The position numbers and the translations under genes were made by a program. The notes under the pieces were generated by a model. That model saw only the letters and a list, made by a program, of their open reading frames with translations. It made no database searches and had not been told where the DNA came from. Below, in pieces: positions 43,723-51,754 of a DNA stretch of 64,000 bases. The stretch comes from Ligilactobacillus apodemi DSM 16634 = JCM 16172 (GTDB taxonomy: Bacteria > Bacillota > Bacilli > Lactobacillales > Lactobacillaceae): the NCBI RefSeq assembly GCF_001434405.1, contig NZ_AZFT01000004.1, positions 1 to 64,000 of the forward strand. Direction: 5' to 3'. Position 1 is the first letter of the stretch. The number at the start of each line of letters is the position of its first letter.

Positions 43723-43753
43723 ATCTTAAACATTCAAGTTCACTTGAAGGCAA
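43723..43753 (-). promoter_or_regulatory. MerR-type promoter with 19-bp spacer
   Basis: On the minus strand TTGCCT (43748-43753) and TAAGAT (43723-43728) are 19 bp apart, the overlong spacer typical of MerR-activated promoters. The palindrome TTCAAG-TTCA-CTTGAA (43733-43748) fills it. This implies autoregulation by one of the MerR proteins. Confidence 0.8.
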
Positions 43754-43769
43754 ACAAAAAGCGCATATA

Positions 43770-43811
43770 AAAAGCCCCCTTTGACTTTAAATCTCAAAGA
43801 GGACTTTTAGT
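43770..43811 (-). terminator. Terminator after the pspC operon
   Basis: On the minus strand an AAAAGTCC...GGGCTTTT stem, including CTTTGA/TCAAAG, is followed by T-rich DNA. Confidence 0.83.
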
Positions 43812-43816
43812 AGTTA

Positions 43817-44077
43817 CTATCTTTCTTTAAATTCGCCTTCGATGACCGAATCATCGTCACGACGACGGGAATTTTTAGTTGGTGCATCCGGCATGATCAT
43901 TGCTGCAACGAAATACACGATCGAGCCTAAAATAACATTTCCTGGGAAAATGATCAGCAATAACCCGATAATCCGCGTGATCGTCTTATCCCAGCCAAAA
44001 TATTCCGCAATTCCACCAAAAACACCACTAACAACTTTGTCACGTGATTTTGTTAACTCTTTTTTTGTTTTTGCCAT
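43817..44077 (-). CDS. PspC domain membrane protein
   Basis: This 86-aa protein is one PspC domain (SRDKVVSGVFGGIAEYFGWD, then an amphipathic membrane segment PGNVILGSIVYFVAAMIMPD), with a charged C-terminus. PspC-like proteins react to membrane stress in Gram-positive bacteria. It is the last gene of padR-HAAS-DUF4097-pspC, 25 bp after the DUF4097 gene. Confidence 0.92.
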   Translation of the reverse strand: MAKTKKELTKSRDKVVSGVFGGIAEYFGWDKTITRIIGLLLIIFPGNVILGSIVYFVAAMIMPDAPTKNSRRRDDDSVIEGEFKER

Positions 44078-44101
44078 TTGTATCTTTATCCTTTCAATTG
44101 A

Positions 44102-45073
44102 TTATTTAACTGTATTATCTCCGTCAGTATTCGTTAAGGTCAACACATCTGCTTGATCAGTATTTTGTTCTAAGGTTCCACCGTTATTTTGAACTTGATC
44201 AAAGAGTGTATTAGTCCCATCCGTTGTTACGATGCGATAGCCTTGCACCGTTACGTTTGAAACATTGTTATCCCCATCTTTGTTTGTTACTTCATATTTG
44301 CCATGGAAGGTAACCCCATTTGCTGTGAAATCAGCATCGGTTAATTTAACACTTCCGTTAGTGATCGTGGTTCCATTCAAGAAATCAACGTCACCATCTT
44401 GATTTGAGGTAATTGCAATATCGGTCAATTCACCACCAGAAACACGTAAGTCACCACTGAAGTCTAAGGTACCATTGGAGAGCTTACTATCCTTGATAAA
44501 TAGTTCATCACCTACGCCAAGGTTTAATTCAAGTTGGTCGACCGTTAAATTCTTAAAGGTTGCTGCATCGGCATAAGTATGTTTATCAGATGTCAATTCT
44601 GTGATATTTAAATCTGAAAGAACTAAGCTACGCACAAAGCCTTCTAAACTCAATTTATCCAACTTCACATTTTCTGGCACCGTGATCGTTATTTTTCCAA
44701 CACGGCTTTCATAATTAGTGTAGTAAAAACCGACAGTGGAGTGATTACGCTTGCTTGGTGTGATCGTCAAGCTATCATTTGAAACACTAACTTTTGGTTC
44801 ATATTTTGAGTTACCAGTATAAGTTACCTTATAACTTGAACCTTGTTTGATCTCAACATCATAAGCCGAGCCATCAGCATTATTGTTATCGAATTTGATC
44901 GTGGTAAAGTCAGTAGCTGAATAATTTTTCGTGATCTTCTTGCCCTTTTGAACGATTTGGGGCTTTAAGTTGACAAATTCAACCGCTCTTACCCCGTTAA
45001 AAACGGCTCCAACGATTGCAATGATCACCCCTAAGATAATGGTGATCCCGCCAGCTTTAAAGATCTTCTTCAT
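44102..45073 (-). CDS. DUF4097 family protein (membrane-anchored beta-helix-like)
   Basis: This 323-aa protein has an N-terminal membrane helix (ITIILGVIIAIVGAVFNGV) and a beta-rich domain built of repeated strands with many Asn, Asp, Thr and Ser. This is the DUF4097/putative adhesin or LiaG-like fold. In Bacillus such proteins belong to the Lia envelope stress operon. It overlaps the HAAS gene by 17 bp, so the two are coupled. Confidence 0.85.
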   Translation of the reverse strand: MKKIFKAGGITIILGVIIAIVGAVFNGVRAVEFVNLKPQIVQKGKKITKNYSATDFTTIKFDNNNADGSAYDVEIKQGSSYKVTYTGNSKYEPKVSVSNDSLTITPSKRNHSTVGFYYTNYESRVGKITITVPENVKLDKLSLEGFVRSLVLSDLNITELTSDKHTYADAATFKNLTVDQLELNLGVGDELFIKDSKLSNGTLDFSGDLRVSGGELTDIAITSNQDGDVDFLNGTTITNGSVKLTDADFTANGVTFHGKYEVTNKDGDNNVSNVTVQGYRIVTTDGTNTLFDQVQNNGGTLEQNTDQADVLTLTNTDGDNTVK

Positions 45074-45698
45074 CGGTTACATCCCCCTTTTTTTGGTCAC
45101 CTTTTTTGACCACTTTTTCATACAAGTAGCGTGATAAATTACCGATCCCTTGTAAAATTACTCGTACAAGCCAGTATGCGATCGGAAAAGCAACTAACAA
45201 TAGGCCTAAAACTAACAGACCTAAGCCTAAATAAAAGAGACCAACTGCCCAACTCGTAAAGAGCATCCCGATCCCAGTGTACAAAAGAACACCTAGTAAA
45301 ACGACGCCCCCACATAAGAGTACCCCGGCAGCAAAGACCCCAGCGACCACAAGACAGATAACTGCGATCAAAACAGCGACTAGAACGCCACCTAATCCAA
45401 GGATAAATGGTGATGCCAGTAAAGCTAATAAAATCAACCAGATCATTTTCACGTTTGAAGCTGGTTTAGCTGTCCGTTGATTTTCAACTTCTTTTTCAGT
45501 TGAACGGATCGAATAGTCAGCTAAAACTTTACGGCTCAAGCTCTTAGGTGAACCTAAGCTTTCTTCGATCTGTTGTCTTGTTTCAAGCCCCGCGTCTTCG
45601 ATGTATTCTGAGTAATACATAATTGCATCGGCGCGTTCTTCTGGCGTTAGGGGTTGTAAATATTCTTCTAATTCCGTTAAATATTTTTCCCTATCCAT
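45057..45698 (-). CDS. DUF1700/HAAS domain membrane protein
   Basis: This 213-aa protein has an N-terminal HAAS domain (DREKYLTELEEYLQPLTPEE, through YYSEYIEDAG) and a C-terminal part of four or five membrane helices. HAAS domains bind PadR proteins, so it probably serves as the signal-side partner of the PadR regulator encoded just upstream. The start at 45698 follows GAGGAGGG and overlaps the padR stop by 8 bp. Confidence 0.88.
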   Translation of the reverse strand: MDREKYLTELEEYLQPLTPEERADAIMYYSEYIEDAGLETRQQIEESLGSPKSLSRKVLADYSIRSTEKEVENQRTAKPASNVKMIWLILLALLASPFILGLGGVLVAVLIAVICLVVAGVFAAGVLLCGGVVLLGVLLYTGIGMLFTSWAVGLFYLGLGLLVLGLLLVAFPIAYWLVRVILQGIGNLSRYLYEKVVKKGDQKKGDVTDEEDL

Positions 45699-46044
45699 GT
45701 TGTCCCTCCTCAACTGTAACATCCTTTTTTCGTTTATCAGCTGCAGCAAAAACTGCATCTAGACTTTCTTTATAATCATTCCACATCTTCTTGATACGCT
45801 CAAGATGTTTTTCCCCGCTCTCAGTGATTTTATAGTAGCGACGATTTCTGCCGTGATATGGAGCATCATAAGTCGTCACAAATTCCTCTTTTTGTAGTCT
45901 TCGTAAAACGGGATACATTGTCGATTCCGAAATCGAAATTGCTTGTTGCATGTCTTGCGTTAGCGCATAACCGTAGTAATCTTGGCGCTCTAACAAGGCT
46001 AAAACCAAACCATCAAGCAGATCAGCAGTTACTTTGATTTCCAT
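45691..46044 (-). CDS. PadR family transcriptional regulator
   Basis: This 117-aa winged-helix regulator has the PadR core (VLALLERQDYYGYALTQDMQ, ISESTMYPVLRRLQKEEF, HGRNRRYYKITESGEKHLE) and a C-terminal dimer helix. It heads the padR-HAAS-DUF4097-pspC operon and is read from a consensus promoter whose spacer and -10 carry a 21-bp palindrome. Autorepression relieved through the HAAS protein is the likely mode. Confidence 0.93.
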   Translation of the reverse strand: MEIKVTADLLDGLVLALLERQDYYGYALTQDMQQAISISESTMYPVLRRLQKEEFVTTYDAPYHGRNRRYYKITESGEKHLERIKKMWNDYKESLDAVFAAADKRKKDVTVEEGQHG

Positions 46045-46093
46045 GCACCCTAGCCCACCTTTCTTTTTTCTCTGTTATATCTTAACTTCACTA

Positions 46094-46124
46094 ATATTAT
46101 ATGTCGTATAATATAGAGTGTCAA
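46094..46124 (-). promoter_or_regulatory. Consensus promoter and PadR operator
   Basis: On the minus strand TTGACA (46119-46124) and TATAAT (46096-46101) are 17 bp apart, both exact consensus. The palindrome ATATTATA-TGTCG-TATAATAT (46094-46114) overlays the -10 and part of the spacer. Confidence 0.85.
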
Positions 46125-46148
46125 CTAGTATTGTAAAAAAAAATAGAA

Positions 46149-46259
46149 GTGCAACCAAAAGCGTTCAGCTCCGTACGGATAACGGGAAATATCGCTTGAT
46201 GCGCTTTTAGCATCGAGCGATATTTTTTGTTATCCGCTAGGAACTGCTTTTGATTGCAC
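46149..46259. repeat. 111-bp palindromic element, copy 1
   Basis: Outer arms GTGCAACCAAAAGC and GCTTTTGATTGCAC enclose CGGATAAC/GTTATCCG and AAATATCGCTTGATGC/GCATCGAGCGATATTT around a GCTTTTA loop. It lies between padR and the DUF3021 operon. The inner part is almost identical to the copy at 46288-46343. Confidence 0.75.
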
Positions 46260-46287
46260 GACACCACCCATATTCATCACGAGCGTT

Positions 46288-46343
46288 AGATAACGGGAAA
46301 TATCCCTTGATGCGCTTTTTGCATCGAGGGGATCTCGCAGTTA
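46288..46343. repeat. Palindromic element, copy 2 (partial)
   Basis: GATAACGGGAAATATCCCTT and GATGC...GCATC repeat the inner half of copy 1. One G-C pair of the stem is replaced by C-G on both sides, so pairing is preserved. The outer arms of copy 1 are absent. Confidence 0.7.
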
Positions 46344-46380
46344 TACACTGGCGAACTACTTTTTAGAGCACAACATCACA

Positions 46381-46410
46381 AAAAAGCACCCACTATTATA
46401 GTGAGTGCCA
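46381..46410 (-). terminator. Terminator after the DUF3021 gene
   Basis: On the minus strand GCACTCACTAT and ATAGTGGGTGC form a stem followed by TTTTTT. Confidence 0.85.
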
Positions 46411-46414
46411 ACAA

Positions 46415-46858
46415 CTATTTGATTTTTTGATTTATCTTGCGTACATCTAACCAAATCACTAAATAATTTAACAAATAGATCACTACATAAGTTAAAGTGT
46501 AAATCAGAAAAAAGCCAAAACTTGCGGCAGATGTGTGTGGAAACCACCCGGCTAGATAAGCAAGGGGGAAAAACAAGACTAAAGTTACTAAATAATGAGT
46601 CGCAGTCATCTTCAATAAACTCCAAGTTTCGCGCTCAAAAACCATTGAGGTAAGCGTAAAGACGATCCCCATTCCCCCCCATAAAATAACTGATACTAAC
46701 ATTGCTGACCACTCAGTTGCATATTGCGCCATAAACGCTGGGGTCGAGGGAACATAGCCACCGTTCGCCCAGAGTTTAGCAAAAACAAGTGAGATAATAA
46801 CGCCCAGCGTGACTCCAATGCAAAAGCCACCAACACTTTTTTTAATGATCGTTTTCAT
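46415..46858 (-). CDS. DUF3021 family membrane protein
   Basis: This 147-aa protein has four predicted membrane helices and matches DUF3021, the standard partner of small LytTR regulators. The start at 46858 follows AGGAAT; a longer frame to 46918 would overlap the LytTR gene. It probably restrains the LytTR protein by binding it at the membrane, as proposed for the LytTR-DUF3021 systems of streptococci and lactobacilli. Confidence 0.88.
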   Translation of the reverse strand: MKTIIKKSVGGFCIGVTLGVIISLVFAKLWANGGYVPSTPAFMAQYATEWSAMLVSVILWGGMGIVFTLTSMVFERETWSLLKMTATHYLVTLVLFFPLAYLAGWFPHTSAASFGFFLIYTLTYVVIYLLNYLVIWLDVRKINQKIK

Positions 46859-46874
46859 ATTCCTAACCTCGCTT

Positions 46875-47285
46875 TCAAATTTTTGATACAGCGCCTTGCC
46901 ACAAAGGCTCTTGTCCATTAGTCAATTTCAAAATGACCGTTGCGTTAGCTGCAACTTCGAGATGGTCTAAATAATCAAGATTAACAAACTCACTGCGGCT
47001 GATTTTTACAAAATTGCGGGGTAAAAATTCCTCTAATTCATATAATTTCTTTTTCACCTGGTAAGTTTGCTTAGCAGTCTTGGCATATACCTTACTTTGC
47101 AAGCTTTCTATTAAATAGACCTCGTTTAATTCAAGTGGTTTGATAATATTGTCAATGTATCCCCATAATTGCGTTGTTGTTCCTAGATCTTGTACCACCC
47201 GTTGCAGTCGCTCTGTCATTTTATGAATATGAAATTCCGCCCATTCTTCAGGCAAATTAGGATCGATCTCAAATCTTGTCTTCAT
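46875..47285 (-). CDS. LytTR family DNA-binding regulator
   Basis: This 136-aa protein consists mostly of a LytTR DNA-binding domain (residues about 40-134; NEVYLIESLQSKVYAKT, LEEFLPRNFVKISRSEFVNLDYLDHLE). It has no receiver domain. It is encoded with DUF3021 as a two-gene unit. Direct repeats AAGCGGT at 47324-47330 and 47351-47357 lie before the start and may be its own binding site. Confidence 0.92.
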   Translation of the reverse strand: MKTRFEIDPNLPEEWAEFHIHKMTERLQRVVQDLGTTTQLWGYIDNIIKPLELNEVYLIESLQSKVYAKTAKQTYQVKKKLYELEEFLPRNFVKISRSEFVNLDYLDHLEVAANATVILKLTNGQEPLWQGAVSKI

Positions 47286-47323
47286 CCATTACACCCCCTC
47301 TTCACCTATCATTTTAGCAAAGA

Positions 47324-47357
47324 AAGCGGTTAAAATTATCCACTGGGCTTAAGCGGT
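47324..47357 (-). promoter_or_regulatory. Direct repeats upstream of the LytTR gene
   Basis: AAGCGGT-N-AAA occurs twice, 27 bp apart. LytTR proteins bind direct repeats, though usually with shorter spacing, so the match is only suggestive. Confidence 0.4.
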
Positions 47358-47400
47358 CAAATTTCACAGCTAAAAGGTCTAACTGAACTGCTTACCGCAC

Positions 47401-47430
47401 AAAAAAACGCCCCAACACTGGAGCGCTAAC
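47401..47430 (-). terminator. Terminator after the merR-VOC-hypothetical operon
   Basis: On the minus strand CGCTCC and GGGGCG are followed by TTTTTTT. Confidence 0.75.
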
Positions 47431-47431
47431 G

Positions 47432-47710
47432 TTAAAATTTGATCTGAATATATAATACGACCGCAGCAAATAGCCCCGTCGCAACAAAACAAAAACCACG
47501 ACCTAATAATGGAGAAAAATCCTCTTTTTGAATCATCTCGTTGATCGGCTTTTCAAAACTATAACCAACCCACCACACTAACAAAATCAAGGCAAGTTGG
47601 TTGAATAACCCGATACTATTGAAGTAACAAACGATTCCAAAAACGATGATCACTTCTAGCACCGTCATCGGATATTGCTTTAGTTTAGCTAACATAATTT
47701 TCTCTCTCAT
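47432..47710 (-). CDS. Small membrane protein of unknown function
   Basis: This 92-aa protein has three predicted membrane helices (about residues 16-35, 37-53 and 72-89). It overlaps the VOC gene stop (ATGA) and so belongs to the merR-VOC operon. An in-frame ATG at 47695, with GAGAGAG ahead of it, is an alternative start. No family was recognised. Confidence 0.7.
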   Translation of the reverse strand: MREKIMLAKLKQYPMTVLEVIIVFGIVCYFNSIGLFNQLALILLVWWVGYSFEKPINEMIQKEDFSPLLGRGFCFVATGLFAAVVLYIQIKF

Positions 47711-48090
47711 TCATGTAATTCCAAGGGTAAGCCATCTGGATCAAAGAAAAAGGCCATCTTTTTACCATCAAAATCATCAACTCTGACATTTTCACATTTG
47801 ACCCCTAGACTTTTTAAACGCGCGATCTCTTGGGCAACATCACGACATTTAAACGCCAAGTGCCGTAAGCCTCGTGCTTCACCAGTTTTTCCACTTACTC
47901 GTTTAGGGGCATTAGGTTTGATAAAAAGTTCTAATACCAACCCATCTTTGACCACATTTAATAAGATATCATCTTTTTCGGGGCGAAGATGCTCATCTCT
48001 GATTTTAAAACCTAATTTATTTACATAAAAATCAACTGCTTGCTCACGATCACTACAAATGATCGCAATATGATGAACTAATTGTGTCAT
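47707..48090 (-). CDS. VOC (glyoxalase/fosfomycin resistance-like) family protein
   Basis: This 127-aa metal-dependent enzyme-like protein has two beta-alpha-beta-beta-beta modules. It shows HHIAIICSDREQAVDFYVNKLG at the N-terminus, GLRHLAFKCRDV in the middle and FFDPDGLPLELHE at the end. The two His and Glu residues are placed like the metal ligands of the family. It resembles YaeR/SMU.1112c proteins whose substrate is unknown. Its start overlaps the merR stop (ATGA). Confidence 0.9.
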   Translation of the reverse strand: MTQLVHHIAIICSDREQAVDFYVNKLGFKIRDEHLRPEKDDILLNVVKDGLVLELFIKPNAPKRVSGKTGEARGLRHLAFKCRDVAQEIARLKSLGVKCENVRVDDFDGKKMAFFFDPDGLPLELHE

Positions 48091-48527
48091 TGTTCTTCTC
48101 CGATACATTCCAAATGTGTGCCTTGCTCATCAACGACACCGTAGACACGTTTACCGTTACAATCACCCAGATCAACTTTACCATATAAATGTTCTAAATC
48201 GGTGATCTCAACGCCTTGCATTGCTGAACGCAAGAAACGGTGCACGATTTTCATTTCTTTTTCGCGCAGATCTGACTTTTCAACCGCCTTTGCTAACGTA
48301 TAGCCTTCATCAATAAAATGTTTGATCGAGCCTACTTTATATAGCATCTCCCAACTATACTTACGCACAGAATTTTTATCACCTGAAAGTGATCGAATGT
48401 AACCCCGCTCTTCCCAGTAGCGTAGTTGGCGTCCAGTCACTCCAGTTATCTTACACATATCGCCGATCCCAATGCGGATGTCTTGGAAAAAGTGTGGCTT
48501 ATGCATCTTTGGTCTTGTCTCACTCAT
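48087..48527 (-). CDS. MerR family regulator
   Basis: This 146-aa regulator has an N-terminal helix-turn-helix (IGIGDMCKITGVTGRQLRYW then EERGYIRS) and a dimer helix, and a C-terminal domain with one Cys (GDCNGKRVYG). It is divergent from an MFS pump gene whose promoter overlaps a TGTCAA-N5-TTGACA palindrome, so it probably controls that pump and its own operon. GGGGG lies upstream; ATG at 48533 is an alternative start. Confidence 0.87.
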   Translation of the reverse strand: MSETRPKMHKPHFFQDIRIGIGDMCKITGVTGRQLRYWEERGYIRSLSGDKNSVRKYSWEMLYKVGSIKHFIDEGYTLAKAVEKSDLREKEMKIVHRFLRSAMQGVEITDLEHLYGKVDLGDCNGKRVYGVVDEQGTHLECIGEEQ

Positions 48528-48583
48528 AAACATCTAACCCCCATATTTTTATCCTAATTTGATTGTAGTGTTTTTTACCAGTT

Positions 48584-48623
48584 TGTCAACTAGCTTGACA
48601 TGTATGGTAATTAGGTTTATAGT
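48584..48623 (+). promoter_or_regulatory. MFS pump promoter with palindrome over the -35
   Basis: TTGACA (48595-48600) and TATAGT (48618-48623) are 17 bp apart. The inverted repeat TGTCAA-CTAGC-TTGACA (48584-48600) includes the -35. Confidence 0.78.
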
Positions 48624-48681
48624 TATCATCGCTACAAATGATTATTATTTAAGATAAAATTTAAAAAGGAGTGATTTTTCA

Positions 48682-50160
48682 TTGGAAACTTCCACCAAAC
48701 CGACCGATACTTACGGAAATTCCTATAACCGTAATCTTTTAGTTTTAGTTTTAATGGTCGGCTCTTTTTGTACTATTTTAAACAGTACCTTGATGAACAC
48801 AGCCTTTCCAGCAATTATGAAAGATTTTTCAATCTCAACTGCCTCAGTACAATGGCTAACGACCGGCTTTATGATGGTCAATGGGGTCATGATCCCAATC
48901 TCTGCTTGGTTGATCAACCGTTTCAGTTCTAAAGTCATGTACTTGTGGGCCATGTCGACGTTTCTAATTGGGACGCTTGTGGCCTTTTTTGCTCCAAATT
49001 TTGGTTTCCTTTTAGCAGGACGTTTGATCCAAGGGCTAGGCGTGGGTGTTTCCATGCCACTTTTACAGACAATCATGCTCTCGATTTTTCCACCAGAAAA
49101 GCGTGGGGCTGCCATGGGGACCGTGGGACTAGTCGTGGGACTTGCACCTGCGCTTGGACCAACTCTTTCCGGTTGGATCGTTGATAACTGGGATTGGCGG
49201 ATGCTCTTTTTGATGATGGTACCGATCGTAGTTACCGTGATCATCTTAGCCTTTTTCTTTATGAAAAGTGTTATTCCAAATACCGACCAAAAGATCGATC
49301 TGATCTCTGTGATCACTTCGACGATCGGTTTTGGTGCATTACTTTATGGATTCTCAACTGCAGGTAATGATGGCTGGACCGATATTTACGTGCTTTTATA
49401 TCTCGCACTTGGTGTGATCTTTGTTGTTTTATTTGGATTACGTCAATTGAAAATGGACGAGCCATTTCTTGATATTCGTGTCTTTAAATACGGTGAATTT
49501 AGTTTAGCTGCCGTCTTAAGTGGGGTCGCTAACTTAGCCTTAGTTGGTTCAGAAATGGTCATCCCGCTTTACATCCAAAACATCCGCGGTGAATCAGCCT
49601 TTCATTCTGGTTTGATCTTATTGCCAGGGGCGTTAGCAATGGGTGTGATGTCACCGATCACTGGTCGTTTATTTGACCGCTATGGGGCTAAATTCATGGC
49701 GATTGCTGGGATGACAATGCTTACTTTAGGTTCGATCCCATTTCTTTTCATCACTAAAGAAACATCAATTTTGTTTGTCATTGTCTTTTATGCGATTCGG
49801 ATGTTTGGGATCGCCGCCACAATGATGCCAGTCACGACTTCAGGGATGAACGTCTTACCATTTAACAAGATCTCCCACGGGACAGCGGTAAACAACACCT
49901 TTAGACAAGTGCTCAGCTCGATTGGGACTGCGATCTTGATCTCAGTATTAAGTTCAGTTACCAAAAATTCGATGCCATCAGCAACGATGCTCAAAGAAAC
50001 TCCGCTCAAATATGCTGACCATGCTACAAATGCGGTCTTAAGCGGTTATCATGCAGCATTCTTTATCTCTGCTCTCTTTGCTGCCTTAGCTTTGATCTTT
50101 GCTTTCTTCTTAAAGAAAGGCAACAATGCACCCAAGACTTTAGTAAAGGAGGATAAATAA
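48682..50160 (+). CDS. DHA2-type MFS multidrug transporter (14 helices)
   Basis: This 492-aa proton antiporter belongs to the EmrB/QacA group. It has the N-terminal LNSTLMNTAFPAIMKDFSIS, the motif A-like WLINRFSSK and motif C GLAPALGPTLSGWIV. Fourteen helices are predicted. It starts at TTG behind AAAGGAG. A DUF4811 gene follows, overlapping by one base; that pairing is common in lactobacilli. The drug range is unknown. Confidence 0.93.
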   Translation: METSTKPTDTYGNSYNRNLLVLVLMVGSFCTILNSTLMNTAFPAIMKDFSISTASVQWLTTGFMMVNGVMIPISAWLINRFSSKVMYLWAMSTFLIGTLVAFFAPNFGFLLAGRLIQGLGVGVSMPLLQTIMLSIFPPEKRGAAMGTVGLVVGLAPALGPTLSGWIVDNWDWRMLFLMMVPIVVTVIILAFFFMKSVIPNTDQKIDLISVITSTIGFGALLYGFSTAGNDGWTDIYVLLYLALGVIFVVLFGLRQLKMDEPFLDIRVFKYGEFSLAAVLSGVANLALVGSEMVIPLYIQNIRGESAFHSGLILLPGALAMGVMSPITGRLFDRYGAKFMAIAGMTMLTLGSIPFLFITKETSILFVIVFYAIRMFGIAATMMPVTTSGMNVLPFNKISHGTAVNNTFRQVLSSIGTAILISVLSSVTKNSMPSATMLKETPLKYADHATNAVLSGYHAAFFISALFAALALIFAFFLKKGNNAPKTLVKEDK

Positions 50161-50873
50161 TGAGTATCATCCTCTTAATTTTGGCCACGATCTGTTTCTT
50201 TTGCTTTACCGTTTTACCAATGATCAAACACCGTGTGATCTATGCGGTGATCAGCTTACTAGTGATGCTTACTTGTGGTAGTTTGATCATTTTAAACGAT
50301 TCCTTTAACTTTGGGATGCAAGTTGAAACGACTAAAACCACTAAAAGTTTAGCCTCATCTGCATCTAAAGACCTAGATGTGTTGTTGTATCAACCACTTG
50401 GAACTAAAAATGAACGGGTCTATCTCTATAAGACCGATGCTGATGCTAAAAAACCAACGGCTACTAAGACTACCGATTCGGTCGCAAAATACACGACCAA
50501 TGCTAAAAAAGCCACTTTGGTCATCACTGAAGAACGTTACGTTTATAAAAATAGCTGGACTAAAACATTTTTCGGGATCTTAAATAACAGTGGTCGCTTG
50601 AAAAAACGGACTTATAACTTCCAAATTCCAAATGGTTGGTATGTTTTAAGTACTAGCCAAGCTAAAGCATTGCAAAAACTTATTAAGCAACATAAAACGC
50701 AAATGCAACAAGACATTGCCCAAGTCATTCAAGCTGAATTAGCGACAGAATTGCAAAAAAATCCGACAATGTCTAGTTCTGAACGGGAAAGCTTAGTGAA
50801 GAAATTACAACAAAAAGCAACCAAAGAAACGCTTGATAAGTTAGTCGCAAAAGTTAAAGCTTCAAAATCTTAA
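50160..50873 (+). CDS. DUF4811 membrane-anchored protein
   Basis: This 237-aa protein has two N-terminal helices (about residues 2-20 and 26-42) and a long soluble part ending in a coiled-coil-like Gln/Lys-rich helix (residues 160-235). It matches DUF4811, which is encoded next to DHA2 pumps and may assist them. It starts in the TAATG overlap with the pump gene. Confidence 0.85.
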   Translation: MSIILLILATICFFCFTVLPMIKHRVIYAVISLLVMLTCGSLIILNDSFNFGMQVETTKTTKSLASSASKDLDVLLYQPLGTKNERVYLYKTDADAKKPTATKTTDSVAKYTTNAKKATLVITEERYVYKNSWTKTFFGILNNSGRLKKRTYNFQIPNGWYVLSTSQAKALQKLIKQHKTQMQQDIAQVIQAELATELQKNPTMSSSERESLVKKLQQKATKETLDKLVAKVKASKS

Positions 50874-50981
50874 CTGAATTTTAAGTCATCCTTACAGACA
50901 AATTTAATTAATCGGTCTATAGTATAAGACAGTATTAAAAGTTAATACTCCTCCGTTCTTTAGAGAAAGGAACTATGTACT

Positions 50982-51227
50982 ATGAATAAAGATGATATTG
51001 TTTCAGCCCAGGTGATCGACGTTAAAGCGCAAAAAATCACCGTTAAAACTGAAGAAAATGAAGTTATCGAAGTGTCGCGTCCAAAAAGCACGATGCGTGA
51101 CACCTTGTTTTTAAAAACAATGACAGATATTTTAAAGAGTGGGCTGTGGATCCCAGTAAATAAAAAACTCAAACAACTTTTACGGTATGATTGGTTTGAA
51201 ACACCGATCGAAAAATACTCGTTTTAG
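50982..51227 (+). CDS. Small hypothetical protein
   Basis: This 81-aa soluble protein is of unknown function. The first 35 residues look beta-rich (IVSAQVIDVKAQKITVKTEE) and could be part of an OB- or SH3-like barrel. The rest is helical and aromatic-rich. An AAAGGA site lies 10 bp upstream; a four-codon frame ATGTACTATGAATAA lies between. It is a single gene. Confidence 0.6.
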   Translation: MNKDDIVSAQVIDVKAQKITVKTEENEVIEVSRPKSTMRDTLFLKTMTDILKSGLWIPVNKKLKQLLRYDWFETPIEKYSF

Positions 51228-51232
51228 TGCTT

Positions 51233-51282
51233 AAAAAAGCGATACTAGTTCAATTATGGGCTAGTATCGCTTTTATTTTTTT
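51233..51282. terminator. Bidirectional terminator
   Basis: AAAAAGCGATACTAG and its complement flank a 12-nt loop and are followed by TTTTATTTTTTT. Confidence 0.9.
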
Positions 51283-51289
51283 GATAAAT

Positions 51290-51619
51290 TTAGCCAAACC
51301 AAATATTTGCATATGCGATCCCGTCAACCCCTTTTTGAAAAGCTTGGCGCGTAAAAGTCGTTAATTCAGTGACGATTGCTTCTTGGCTACGAGTAAAGTG
51401 CGTTTTTTTAGCTAATGATAACCTTGAAAAATCTTTTTTCATTTGTGCGATCGCATCAGGCACCTGCTTATATTTTTCAGAAGTTTTAGTGGGAACGTTT
51501 ATCTTATTGTAAGCGACTTGAACTGCCTTTTTAGCTTCTTGACTATCAAGTTCATCAGATAGTTTGGACAAAAACTCATTTATCTGTTGGATATTTTGAA
51601 GTTGGATTGCTTCTTTCAT
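51290..51619 (-). CDS. Class II bacteriocin immunity protein (enterocin A type)
   Basis: This 109-aa helical protein ends KKTHFTRSQEAIVTELTTFT followed by RQAFQKGVDG. That aligns with the C-terminal half of the enterocin A immunity protein (KIRFTEYQEELIRNLSEIGR) in its FT-xx-Q-xxx-V/I-xx-L pattern. Such proteins stop class IIa bacteriocins from locking the mannose PTS open. The start at 51619 is behind GGAGGAAA. No bacteriocin, leader peptidase or ABC transporter for bacteriocins lies nearby. Confidence 0.78.
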   Translation of the reverse strand: MKEAIQLQNIQQINEFLSKLSDELDSQEAKKAVQVAYNKINVPTKTSEKYKQVPDAIAQMKKDFSRLSLAKKTHFTRSQEAIVTELTTFTRQAFQKGVDGIAYANIWFG

Positions 51620-51709
51620 GCTCGTTTCCTCCATTCCCACTCGTTAAATCGCTTACATTATACATTTTTTTAACTTTCTTGGCTAATTTAACTTTTTTGA
51701 TTTTGGCAC

Positions 51710-51748
51710 AAAAAAATACCCGTTAAGTGTAACACTTCGCGGGTAAAG
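51710..51748 (-). terminator. Terminator after the MarR/OhrR-like gene
   Basis: On the minus strand TACCCG...CGGGTA with inner AAGTGTTACACTT is followed by TTTTTTT. Confidence 0.88.
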
Positions 51749-51754
51749 TAACAG

